A stretch of 64,000 bases of DNA from positions 1 to 64,000 of the forward strand of contig NZ_FOKQ01000017.1 in the NCBI RefSeq assembly GCF_900112155.1. Direction: 5' to 3'. The notes below the pieces were generated by a model. The model was given only the letters and a program-made list of their open reading frames with translations, did not search any database and was not told the origin of the DNA. This document shows, piece by piece, positions 27,319 to 35,038 of the stretch. Positions within the stretch are counted from its first letter, which is position 1. Every line of letters begins with the position of its first letter. A program made the position numbers and the translations under genes. The DNA comes from Hominimerdicola alba. Lineage in GTDB: Bacteria; Bacillota; Clostridia; Oscillospirales; Ruminococcaceae.

Positions 27319-28301
27319 TTGCATTCGTCTATCCTTGTGAGTATCAGACTGCACTTGCCCTCTACCCAAAACTTGCCCGAACCTGCGGGAATGAAAAGGC
27401 TGTCGCCTTTTTTTGCATTTACAGCCTCGTCTGCTGTCTCCTCGGGCTCACCATCAGTTACGAAAGGTGTGCCTTCCAGTATCAGCAGGCTCACAAACGA
27501 ACTGTCGTCCGCGCATAACTCTGCTTTTTCATCTATATCAACTTTGTATGTGGTAAAATACTCGCATTTTGACAAAAGCTTTATCTCAGCACCATTCTCG
27601 CGTACAGCGGGAGTATCGGGATAACTCTCAGCAGGAGCAAGCTTTGTAACGTCCTTCGCCTTTTCTACATGAAGCTCGCGGGGCTTGCCGTCCTTGCCGA
27701 CTCTGCCGTAATCGTAGATGCGGTAAGTGGTATTTGAATTCTGCTGTATCTCAGCGATGAGTATACCCTTGCCGATAGCGTGCAAAGTACCCGACTTGAT
27801 GAAGAAAACATCGCCCTTGTGTACAGGGACATTGTTCGTCACTTCCAGCAGAGTATTATCAGCTATCCTCTGCGCGAATTCTTCCTTGCTTATCTCATGC
27901 TTGAAACCGTAAAGAAGCTCCGCACCCTCGTCGCAGTCAACTATGTACCACATCTCGGTCTTGCCGTACTCACCCTCGACACGCTGTGCGTAGTCATTAT
28001 CGGGGTGTACCTGCACCGAAAGATTATCCTTAGCATCTATCAGCTTTATAAGTATGGGGAAATTCTCAAACTTCTCGCAGTTTGTACCCAGTACCTGCCT
28101 GCCAACCTTGTCGATGTACTTCTGCAAAGTCAGCCCGTCGAATGTGCCGCCTGAAATGACGCTGGCACCGTCCTTGTGGCAGGAAAGTTCCCAGCTTTCA
28201 GCGACCTTGTCATAATCGCATTTTTTGCCGTACTCATCTCTCAGTCTAGTGCCGCCCCAGATATAATCCTTGAAAGCAGGCTCCAGTTTAAAAATACCCA
28301 T
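27315..28301 (-). CDS. manA: Class I mannose-6-phosphate isomerase
   Basis: 328 residues. The cupin metal site is visible in LSVQVHPDNDYA and the Glu of GKTEMWYIVDC. GTLHAIGKGILIAEIQQNSNTTYRIYDYGR is the family's active-site block. It interconverts mannose-6-phosphate and fructose-6-phosphate with zinc. It is the first gene of the long minus-strand run, behind the promoter at 28350-28378. Confidence 0.92.
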   Translation of the reverse strand: MGIFKLEPAFKDYIWGGTRLRDEYGKKCDYDKVAESWELSCHKDGASVISGGTFDGLTLQKYIDKVGRQVLGTNCEKFENFPILIKLIDAKDNLSVQVHPDNDYAQRVEGEYGKTEMWYIVDCDEGAELLYGFKHEISKEEFAQRIADNTLLEVTNNVPVHKGDVFFIKSGTLHAIGKGILIAEIQQNSNTTYRIYDYGRVGKDGKPRELHVEKAKDVTKLAPAESYPDTPAVRENGAEIKLLSKCEYFTTYKVDIDEKAELCADDSSFVSLLILEGTPFVTDGEPEETADEAVNAKKGDSLFIPAGSGKFWVEGKCSLILTRIDECK

Positions 28302-28349
28302 ATCATATACCCCTTTTTACATTAAATGCGAATAATCGCACTCTTTATA

Positions 28350-28378
28350 ATAATAGCATAGTTTTGATATTTAGTCAA
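28350..28378 (-). promoter_or_regulatory. Promoter of manA
   Basis: On the minus strand, TTGACT and TATTAT are separated by 17 bp, 49 bp upstream of the manA start. A short palindrome, GCGAATAATCGC, lies between the -10 and the gene. Confidence 0.7.
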
Positions 28379-28749
28379 TATTTTTTCTAAATATTTCACC
28401 GAAATCGCTTATCATCGTAAAACATAGTAATATCGACATAATAGTGTGTGTCCGTGATGCTCTTCATTGTCCCTTATACAGTATGCACGCCGCCTCATAT
28501 GCCGTGGTCATAGTCGGCGGCTGCCTGCGATCGTGCGCACAAGGGGGAAGATCTTTGTGACGTCGGTCGGAGAAACGTTTTTCACTATCAGCGATTTTGG
28601 TCGAAAAGTTGTACGTTTTTGTACAACTCTTGCAGAAATATGTCCGAGTAAAATGAAAAAACAGTTGTTTGCACAATGTCACAGGCGCGAAGTTGGAGAG
28701 TTTGATGAGAGCAAGGGGATAAAAAGGGGTGAGTTAAAGAGCGTGGCAC

Positions 28750-28778
28750 GCAGAACTTGCAGGAGCATGGCAAACAGC
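28750..28778. repeat. 29-bp direct repeat, copy 1
   Basis: Begins GCAGAACTTGCAGGAGCATG and ends CAAACAGC. It is identical to 28883-28911, with 104 bp between the copies. Confidence 0.85.
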
Positions 28779-28882
28779 GAGAGCCTGAGCGCGAACTTGA
28801 CCGAGTACGCGGAGTGAGGTACGAACGGAGCGCACGCAGCGTCAAGGTTGCTCTAGCGCGAAGGTCGAGCGTCGGGGGTATG

Positions 28883-28911
28883 GCAGAACTTGCAGGAGCA
28901 TGGCAAACAGC
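28883..28911. repeat. 29-bp direct repeat, copy 2
   Basis: Identical over 29 bases to 28750-28778 and followed by different sequence. Confidence 0.85.
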
Positions 28912-29028
28912 TTCAAAGCCACCGTATGCCAACGCATAAACTTCGTATCGAATAACAAGGAAAATCGCAGAACATTCTATTGTGCATGGTGACGAATTAA
29001 CTTTTATAAATTTTGTTGATAATGTTAA

Positions 29029-29057
29029 TTGCTAACAATTGGGAAATGGAGTATAAT
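29029..29057 (+). promoter_or_regulatory. Promoter of the small secreted protein genes
   Basis: TTGCTA and TATAAT are separated by 17 bp. The message would have a leader of ~125 bases before the ATG at 29188. Confidence 0.6.
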
Positions 29058-29187
29058 TAAATTGAATAGAAGTTGCTGTTTGCAGACCTGAGACGGAAGT
29101 AAGATACGTAAAAATGTTGTGAGATCAATGCGTGCCGATGATATTGCTTCGGCAGTCGCGGCATAACGCGGAGCGGAGGGCCTGACT

Positions 29188-29424
29188 ATGAAAACTGTAT
29201 ACAAACGGTTTGTATGGTGCTGCTGTGTGCTCTTTGCGGTGATGTGTATTGGGTCTGTGTCGGTGGTGACGGCATTTGCCGATGGCGGCAGAATGGCGCA
29301 GACTGCACAGGTACAGGTCGAGGGACACAGCGGTTCGGCGCGGCAGATGTTCGGCAGTATGGGCGCGGGAGCGGTCATAGTTATAGCTACGATATGTCTG
29401 CTTGCAGATAAGAAAAAGAAATAG
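29188..29424 (+). CDS. Small two-helix surface protein
   Basis: 78 residues. An N-terminal signal-like segment (FVWCCCVLFAVMCIGSVSVV) ends in TAFADGG, a plausible cleavage site. A short polar stretch, then a second hydrophobic helix (GAGAVIVIATICLLA) and a KKKK tail follow. The hydrophobic-plus-lysine end is like the membrane part of surface proteins, but no LPXTG motif is present. GGAGGG precedes the ATG. Function unknown. The lipoprotein gene follows 47 bp later. Confidence 0.6.
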   Translation: MKTVYKRFVWCCCVLFAVMCIGSVSVVTAFADGGRMAQTAQVQVEGHSGSARQMFGSMGAGAVIVIATICLLADKKKK

Positions 29425-29471
29425 GCTTGTAAAACGGCTTGTTTCGGCAATTGCTGACGGAGGTGAACACA

Positions 29472-29735
29472 ATGAAAAAAGCGCCGTTTCTGGCAGTGCT
29501 GGTACTTCTTCTCGGGGGCTGTACTGCTGGCGGTGATGTTAACGACAACCGCGAGGAGAATAACTCGGCGGCTGTCGAAGAGCAGATCGGTAATCGTGAA
29601 AATGACAGGTTATATGTTAATGGGGATGGCGATGGATATGTTATCTACGCTTCCTGGGACAGCGGACTGAAAGAACGGTTATGTGATGAACATTGTGTTC
29701 TGTCCATCAGCGTAAACAACAGGATATTTTTCTGA
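29472..29735 (+). CDS. Small lipoprotein of unknown function
   Basis: 87 residues from the ATG at 29472, which has GGAGGTG upstream. The signal MKKAPFLAVLVLLLGGCTAG carries a lipobox, so the mature protein would be lipid-modified at Cys18. The mature part is only ~70 residues, rich in Asn and Asp, and ends abruptly in SVNNRIFF. This might mean that the gene was shortened at its 3' end. No family is recognised. Confidence 0.55.
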   Translation: MKKAPFLAVLVLLLGGCTAGGDVNDNREENNSAAVEEQIGNRENDRLYVNGDGDGYVIYASWDSGLKERLCDEHCVLSISVNNRIFF

Positions 29736-29867
29736 TATGACGCTGAAATAAAAACACGATCAGTGGAATAACACGCCTTATCGGAATACTTTGATCACCC
29801 GATTTCTGGAAAAGTTCAAAAAACAGGACTGCAAATATTACAAGATGGTTAAATTTGCAAAAAGCGC

Positions 29868-29896
29868 TTGCAAAAGCGCGTAAGATGTAGTATAAT
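29868..29896 (+). promoter_or_regulatory. Promoter of the 59-residue gene
   Basis: TTGCAA and TATAAT are separated by 17 bp, with the start codon 72 bp downstream at 29968. Confidence 0.68.
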
Positions 29897-29967
29897 TATC
29901 TTGTAAATATTCGGCAATATGCCGTTGGTCGGATAAAGAGAACATTCTCGGAAAGAAGCGTATAACT

Positions 29968-30147
29968 ATGGAGAAGACTTTTTTCATCAGCAAATCAGCC
30001 TCTTCAGATGAGAATAGCGCACCTGCATATGACAGGTTCCAGCGGATAGAGAAACTCAACCTTCTGGTTGACAGCGGCTGGGTCATCAAGAGCTTCAAGT
30101 GCGATGCACATGAAGAATACTTCATTCTGGAGAAAGCAGATCAGTAA
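29968..30147 (+). CDS. 59-residue hypothetical protein
   Basis: The frame from the ATG at 29968 to the TAA at 30145-30147 encodes MEKTFFISKSASSDENSAPA and then YDRFQRIEKLNLLVDSGWVIKS, ending ILEKADQ. It is flanked by a good promoter and by a hairpin with a T-run. Both make a real small gene likely despite its size. The IEKLNLLVDSGWVIKSFK...EEYFILEK pattern looks like a compact alpha/beta fold. I know no family for it. Confidence 0.55.
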   Translation: MEKTFFISKSASSDENSAPAYDRFQRIEKLNLLVDSGWVIKSFKCDAHEEYFILEKADQ

Positions 30148-30153
30148 CACGCA

Positions 30154-30188
30154 GGGGGAATGACCGCAGGGTCTTTCCCCTTTTTTAT
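30154..30188 (+). terminator. Terminator after the 59-residue gene
   Basis: AGGGGGAA pairs with TTTCCCCT around a short loop and runs into TTTTTTATTT. Confidence 0.72.
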
Positions 30189-30244
30189 TTACAAAGTCCT
30201 TTGTGCTGCTGTAAGAAATATTCGGGATCTTCGGAGGGATAGTA

Positions 30245-30580
30245 ATGGCTTCAAAAAGTGTTTTTGTCGGTAAGTGGTCTTATTTGATGTCCGATACAAA
30301 TGCAGACCCGGATGGGCGCATCGTCCTGATCGAAATGTTATCATTCGGACCTTGTGAAGTATATGAATGGGGCATAGATAACAATGGTCTGCCTTATGAG
30401 GAATATCAATGGTGCGAGAATGAGTTTTTTTAGGATGAAAACTATTTTAAACACATAACGAAAAAGGAATTGGCAGAACAAATAGAGAGTGTCATCCGTG
30501 TTTTTTCGGAACATGAGCTGTCGGAATGGGCGAACACCTATTGTAAAATACTTGATCGGCTGAATTCCGATCTGTTTTAG
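30245..30580 (+). pseudogene. Small gene split by an in-frame TAG
   Basis: From the ATG at 30245 the frame reads MASKSVFVGKWSYLMSD to CENEFF and then TAG at 30431-30433. The same frame stays open for another 48 codons (DENYFKHITKKELAEQ to LDRLNSDLF) up to a TAG at 30578. Codon use and acidic/aromatic character continue across the stop. A single nonsense change in a 111-residue gene is the simplest reading. A true 62-residue protein is the alternative. The family is unknown. Confidence 0.5.
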
Positions 30581-30650
30581 GAACACTTTTTAAAGAATGA
30601 GTTTAAAAATAAGGCAGGCGGAGATACTGCCATAAAAAGGAGGAATTTTC

Positions 30651-31412
30651 ATGGACATGAAAGTAATGAACAAGATATCCTACGGATTGTATGTGCTGAC
30701 GGCGAGGTGCGGCAACCAGTATAATGGCTGCATCATCAATACGCTGGCACAGGTCACAAGCTCGCCTAACCGCGTATCCGTCACGGTGAATAAGGGCAAT
30801 TTCACAGAATATATGATACGTTCAAGCGGCAGGTTCAATGTCTCCATGATAGATGAAAGTGCCGATTTTTCCCTGTTCACCCACTTCGGTTTCCAAAGCG
30901 GAAGATGGGGCAACAAGTTCTATGACTATGCCCTGAAAAAGGCGGAGAACGGTCTGCCGATTATTGAAAAAGGCGTCTGCGCCTACGTTTGCTGTGAGGT
31001 GGTGCAGACCGTTGACCTCGGCACCCATACCATGTTCATCGCCGACGTTGCCGACGGTGAAGTGATATCCGAGAAAGCCCCCATGACCTATGCATACTAC
31101 CATGCAAACGTAAAGCCCAAGCCAAAGCCTGCGGCTGAAAGCGGAAACACAGGCGAAAGATGGGTGTGCAATATATGCGGCTATATCTATGAGGGTCATC
31201 TCCCCGATGATTTCATCTGCCCCCTCTGTAAACACGGCGCGGCAGATTTTTCAAGAGTAGATACTCCCGCTGAAGCTGAAAATACCGCCGCATCAGCCGA
31301 TGAAAAGTGGGTATGCGAAGTCTGCGGATATGTCCATGAAGGCGCACTGCCCGATGACTTTGTCTGTCCCCTCTGCGGAGTTGGTTCCGACAAGTTCAAA
31401 CGGCTGGACTAG
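30651..31412 (+). CDS. High-molecular-weight rubredoxin: flavin reductase with two rubredoxin domains
   Basis: 253 residues. Residues ~1-155 are a flavin reductase-like FMN domain (MNKISYGLYVLTARCGNQYNGCIINTL, GRFNVSMI, HTMFIADV). Two short rubredoxin-type domains then follow in tandem: WVCNICGYIYEG...FICPLCK and WVCEVCGYVHEG...FVCPLCG, each with four Cys for one iron. High-molecular-weight rubredoxins pass electrons from NAD(P)H systems to flavodiiron oxygen or NO reductases. One rubredoxin domain is usual and here there are two. AAGGAGG precedes the ATG. Confidence 0.85.
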   Translation: MDMKVMNKISYGLYVLTARCGNQYNGCIINTLAQVTSSPNRVSVTVNKGNFTEYMIRSSGRFNVSMIDESADFSLFTHFGFQSGRWGNKFYDYALKKAENGLPIIEKGVCAYVCCEVVQTVDLGTHTMFIADVADGEVISEKAPMTYAYYHANVKPKPKPAAESGNTGERWVCNICGYIYEGHLPDDFICPLCKHGAADFSRVDTPAEAENTAASADEKWVCEVCGYVHEGALPDDFVCPLCGVGSDKFKRLD

Positions 31413-31449
31413 CCGCGCAATAATCGGTCAGCATCAAGCAAGACAAGGC

Positions 31450-31479
31450 TTGACATAAATTGCGAGTATATTGTAATAT
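31450..31479 (+). promoter_or_regulatory. Promoter of the zinc-ribbon gene cluster
   Basis: TTGACA and TAATAT are separated by 18 bp, just upstream of the start at 31498. Confidence 0.5.
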
Positions 31480-31497
31480 AGGAAAGGAAGATGAATG

Positions 31498-31770
31498 ATG
31501 GATTGTCCCAAATGCGGAGACGCAATGACGGACGGTGTCCTGACAGGAAGCGGAAAAAGCGGCATCGGTGTACAGTGGATAACCAAAGAATACCGCATGA
31601 AACACGCTTTCCCGCCAATGACGCCAAAAGCATTGGAGGAAGCCCAGCGAATAAGCTTACGCATGGCTGAACTCAATACCCATATGGCAGACGTTTTCTG
31701 GGTGTGCAGAAAATGCGGTGTCATTATGGCTGAACTTCCTCGTATAAAGGAGGAAAACAGCCATGAGTAA
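31498..31770 (+). CDS. Zinc-ribbon protein (PF20097-like)
   Basis: 90 residues. The N-terminal DCPKCGDAMTDGVLTG and late VCRKCGVIMAE give two CxxC knuckles of one zinc ribbon, with a helical insert between them. ATGATG allows a start at 31495 or 31498, and GGAAAGGAAG lies upstream. These short zinc-ribbon proteins are common in Firmicutes and have no known role. The last codons overlap the next gene by 8 bases. Confidence 0.65.
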   Translation: MDCPKCGDAMTDGVLTGSGKSGIGVQWITKEYRMKHAFPPMTPKALEEAQRISLRMAELNTHMADVFWVCRKCGVIMAELPRIKEENSHE

Positions 31771-32182
31771 CTGCATTAAATGCGGCACAGCCTGCAAAAA
31801 AACGACTCTCGGCGGAGAAGACGGCGTACTCATTTATAAGTACTATGCCGAAAATGATACCGTTGAGCATTATGCAAGGTACGAACTTTGCTGTGAGGAA
31901 TGTCCTGACTGCGGAGAACTGTCAGCACCCGAACTTTGCGCAAAAGCAGAGGGCGGAAGCCTGACTTCGCTTGTCACGATACTCGACGGCGAGGGGTACA
32001 AATACGAAGTCTGCCCTGTCTGCGGTGGACGGCTTATAAAAGATATGGCAGGAATGGGCAGTGCGGGAAATCTGCTGAAAAAGTTTGCAGAAAAAGAATT
32101 TCCGTACAGCTTTGCGCTGTTTGACCTGTGCGCGGACTGCGGCAGGATATCTGATGTTCACGAAAAGCTGATGGGGGTATAG
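31763..32182 (+). CDS. Protein with three CxxC zinc knuckles
   Basis: 139 residues. SNCIKCGTACKKTTLG at the start, CCEECPDCGELSAPELC in the middle, VCPVCGGRLIKDM and finally DLCADCGR give several CxxC pairs, enough for two zinc ribbons. AAAGGAGG lies within the end of the preceding gene. The function is unknown. It is probably translated together with the two neighbours. Confidence 0.6.
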   Translation: MSNCIKCGTACKKTTLGGEDGVLIYKYYAENDTVEHYARYELCCEECPDCGELSAPELCAKAEGGSLTSLVTILDGEGYKYEVCPVCGGRLIKDMAGMGSAGNLLKKFAEKEFPYSFALFDLCADCGRISDVHEKLMGV

Positions 32183-32186
32183 AAAA

Positions 32187-32531
32187 ATGAATGCTAAGCT
32201 TAAAGAAGAGATACTGGCGGTACTTAAAAACGGAAATGTGAACGGTCTTGATGCTGAATCGCTGAGCGACGATGATCTGCGTACTTATATAACTCTGCAA
32301 GCCCTTAAAAATGACAGTCATGACGGAAAGTACGAGTATGCGGTGGAAACTGTCCGCGACCGTGACAACGGCGGCGCTGATGAAGCATCGCTTGCCGATG
32401 TGCTGACGATGTACGGCGAAAGGGGCTGGCGGCTGAAATTCTGCTTTACCGATGAGATGAGGGTGGAGCGTGATGCAGAAGCTGACGCGACGATAAACGA
32501 TATTGTGCTGATATTTGAGCGTAAAATGTGA
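32187..32531 (+). CDS. DUF4177-like small protein
   Basis: 114 residues. The segment KYEYAVETVRD...LADVLTMYGERGWRLKFCF...INDIVLIFERK matches the two-stranded pattern of DUF4177 (YEY...LN..G..GWEL......I.ERK). The first ~45 residues are an extra helical part. The function is unknown. It lies 4 bases after the zinc-knuckle gene and 1 base before the metallo-hydrolase start. Confidence 0.65.
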   Translation: MNAKLKEEILAVLKNGNVNGLDAESLSDDDLRTYITLQALKNDSHDGKYEYAVETVRDRDNGGADEASLADVLTMYGERGWRLKFCFTDEMRVERDAEADATINDIVLIFERKM

Positions 32532-32532
32532 T

Positions 32533-33345
32533 ATGGAACACGAACTCTTTATAAAAGAAGTCCGCAGTGGGATATACCTGCTTGATGAAGGACATGAAGC
32601 AACCGGATATCTGGTGGTCGGTGAAAACAAAGCTTGTGTCATCGATACTATGAACGGCTGGAACGACCTCTGCGCCGCTGTACGGAAGCTGACGGACAAG
32701 CCTTTAGTATTGGTGAACACCCACGGTCATCCCGACCATATACTCGGCAATGCATATTTCGACAAGGAAGTTGACCACGCGCTCATAAGTCCCCGCGACA
32801 GGGCGCTGGCGGAAAGTTTCTATGAAAGCATACCCGAGGTCAAGGAGATGTGCCGCAAAAGCGGACACAGTATACCGCCTTTTGCGGATATCCGTGAGGG
32901 CGATATCATCGATCTTGGCGGACGCACGCTGGAAGTATTCGAGCTGGCAGGTCATACCGACGGCGAGCTGTTGCTCCTGCTTCGTGAGGACAGGATACTT
33001 TTCACAGGGGATGGCGTAAATCATCATCTGTGGCTGCAGCTTGACGGCTGTCTGCCTATGAATGAAGTGCTTGCAGAATTCGACCGTCTGATATTCCTTG
33101 AAGACAGGGCAGATGTTATACTGCACGGTCACGCAAGGAATCTCGATGACATATCACTTATGCGCTGTATGCGCAACGGCATCGCGGAACTTTGTGAGGG
33201 CAGGACTGAAAATGACAAGCCCTATCACTGGTTCGGAGGCACGGATCTTCAGCACAGTTTCAGCTGTCTTGCCGATAAGCATTATCAGCAGGCTGACCAT
33301 GTGATATGTTACCGAAAAGAAAATCTGCCCACTGATATCAGGTAA
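32533..33345 (+). CDS. Metallo-beta-lactamase-fold hydrolase
   Basis: 270 residues from the ATG at 32533. LVNTHGHPDHILGN is the HxHxDH metal motif. FELAGHTDGELLLL and FTGDGV give the third His and the bridging Asp, and LHGHA a later His. The family hydrolyses thioesters, lactones, phosphodiesters or related bonds with two metal ions. The substrate is open. There is no good ribosome site, so translation is probably coupled to the preceding gene. Confidence 0.8.
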   Translation: MEHELFIKEVRSGIYLLDEGHEATGYLVVGENKACVIDTMNGWNDLCAAVRKLTDKPLVLVNTHGHPDHILGNAYFDKEVDHALISPRDRALAESFYESIPEVKEMCRKSGHSIPPFADIREGDIIDLGGRTLEVFELAGHTDGELLLLLREDRILFTGDGVNHHLWLQLDGCLPMNEVLAEFDRLIFLEDRADVILHGHARNLDDISLMRCMRNGIAELCEGRTENDKPYHWFGGTDLQHSFSCLADKHYQQADHVICYRKENLPTDIR

Positions 33346-33357
33346 TGGTAATTAAAA

Positions 33358-33466
33358 TATGGTTATCCCTTTAGCACACCATTTTATACGCCGGAAGAAT
33401 ACCGCCACCAATTGATATTGCCTGTCAATTGGTTTTATAGAATGGAGTGTCAGCGGGATGAGCATA
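33358..33466 (+). mobile_element. MITE-like element with 31-bp terminal inverted repeats, copy 2
   Basis: The ends 33358-33388 and 33436-33466 pair as imperfect inverted repeats (TATGGTTATCCCTTTAGCAC at one side, GCGGGATGAGCATA at the other). The core CCAATTGATATTGCCTGTC matches copy 1 (17592-17743) in inverted orientation. It sits between the metallo-hydrolase and xylB, and encodes nothing. Confidence 0.75.
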
Positions 33467-33495
33467 AAATCTTATTATAAAGGAGTAGAAAAACT

Positions 33496-35019
33496 ATGGC
33501 ATACGTAATAGGAGTTGACTGCGGTACAAGCGGTACCAAAACAGTCCTTTTTGACGAGAAGGGTACAGTGATAGCCTCCAAGACTATCGAGTACCCCATG
33601 TATCAGCCGAAGAACGGCTACGCAGAGCAGGAGCCCGCAGACTGGGCTAATGCTATGATAAACACCATTAAGGCTGTTATGGCACAGAGCGGTGTTAAGA
33701 AAGAGGACGTTAAGGGTATCGGTATATCAGGTCAGATGCACGGTCTGGTAATGCTGGATAAGGATAATAACGTGCTGAGAAAGTCCATCATCTGGTGCGA
33801 CCAGCGTACCGAAAAGGAAGTTGCTTGGATGACCGAGAAAGTCGGCACCGAGAAGCTCATCCAGATAACCGCAAACCCCGCACTGACAGGCTGGACTGCC
33901 GCAAAGATACTCTGGGTGAAGAAAAACGAACCCGAGGTATACGAGAAAGTAGCACATATCCTGCTGCCTAAGGACTACCTGCGTTTCGTGCTGACACATG
34001 AGTATGCTACCGAAGTATCCGACGCATCAGGTATGCAGCTGCTGGATGTTCCCAACAGAAAGTGGTCTGATGAACTGCTGAGCGTTTTCGAGATAGATAA
34101 GAACTGGCTGGGCAAGGTATATGAGTCCTGCGAGGTAACAGGCAAGCTGACAAAGGCTATGGCTGATGAACTGGGTCTCTGCGAAGGCACAATAGTTGTG
34201 GGCGGTGCAGGCGATAATGCAGGCGCAGCAATAGGCACAGGCGTTTGCGAGGACGGCAAGGCTTTCACAACCATAGGTACATCGGGCGTTGTGTTCGCTC
34301 ATACTTCCAATATCTCCATCGACCCCAAGGGCAGAGTTCACACCTGCTGTGCTGCTGTTCCCAATAGCTGGCACGTAATGGGTGTTACTCAGGGCGCTGG
34401 TCTGTCCCTGAAGTGGTTCAGAGATAACTTCTGCAATGCCGAAAAGGAAACTGCAAAGTATATGGGCGTTGATGAATACTACCTGATGGATAAGCAGGCT
34501 GAAAGCGTACCTGTGGGCGCTAACAGACTTCTCTATCTGCCTTACCTGATGGGCGAGAGAACACCTCACCTTGACCCCAACGCAAGAGGTGTATTCTTCG
34601 GACTTTCCGCAATGCACACCAAGAAAGAGATGCTCCGTGCCGTAATGGAGGGCGTATCCTATTCTCTGCGTGACTGCGTAGAAGTATTCCGTGAGATGAA
34701 TATAAACGTATCCGACATGATGGCTTGCGGCGGCGGCGGAAGCTCACCGCTGTGGCGTTCAATGCTGGCAGACCTCTATAACTGCCCCGTAAAGACAGCT
34801 TCCTCCAAGGAAGGTCCTGCACTGGGCGTTGCACTGCTTTCAATGGTAGGCGCAGGCATCTACTCCAGCGTACCCGAGGCTTGTAAGGCAGTAGTACGTA
34901 CCGATAAGGTACAGGAGCCCAACGGTGCAACAGTACCTGAGTATGAGAAGTTCTATCAGCTGTATCGCGAGATCTATCCTGCACTGAAAGCAGAGTTCTC
35001 CAAGCTGGCAAAGCTGTAA
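33496..35019 (+). CDS. xylB: Xylulokinase
   Basis: 507 residues of the FGGY sugar-kinase type. IGVDCGTSGTKTVLFDEKG binds ATP phosphate. GISGQMHGLVMLD and IIWCDQRTEKEV are the xylulokinase substrate segments, GAGDNAGAAIGTG carries the catalytic Asp, and ACGGGGSSPLWRSMLADLYNCPV is the C-terminal FGGY block. It phosphorylates D-xylulose to feed xylose carbon into the pentose phosphate route. AAAGGAG precedes the ATG. It fits the nearby esterase/GH43 pair in hemicellulose use. Confidence 0.92.
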   Translation: MAYVIGVDCGTSGTKTVLFDEKGTVIASKTIEYPMYQPKNGYAEQEPADWANAMINTIKAVMAQSGVKKEDVKGIGISGQMHGLVMLDKDNNVLRKSIIWCDQRTEKEVAWMTEKVGTEKLIQITANPALTGWTAAKILWVKKNEPEVYEKVAHILLPKDYLRFVLTHEYATEVSDASGMQLLDVPNRKWSDELLSVFEIDKNWLGKVYESCEVTGKLTKAMADELGLCEGTIVVGGAGDNAGAAIGTGVCEDGKAFTTIGTSGVVFAHTSNISIDPKGRVHTCCAAVPNSWHVMGVTQGAGLSLKWFRDNFCNAEKETAKYMGVDEYYLMDKQAESVPVGANRLLYLPYLMGERTPHLDPNARGVFFGLSAMHTKKEMLRAVMEGVSYSLRDCVEVFREMNINVSDMMACGGGGSSPLWRSMLADLYNCPVKTASSKEGPALGVALLSMVGAGIYSSVPEACKAVVRTDKVQEPNGATVPEYEKFYQLYREIYPALKAEFSKLAKL

Positions 35020-35038
35020 TAACAAAAAAGCAATCTGG

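Larger units (their letters stand above)
28400..28990. other. Gene-poor stretch with a 29-bp direct repeat
   Basis: No frame here has codon use or a start site that I would call a gene. The stretch contains runs such as ACGGAGTGAGGTACGAACGGAGCG and two identical 29-bp direct repeats listed separately. With the flanking promoters it makes up the 886-bp gap between manA and the 78-residue gene. Confidence 0.5.

Noticed and set aside
28750-28911. CRISPR array
   Set aside because: Only two copies of the 29-mer occur, 104 bp apart, with no further repeats and no cas genes nearby.
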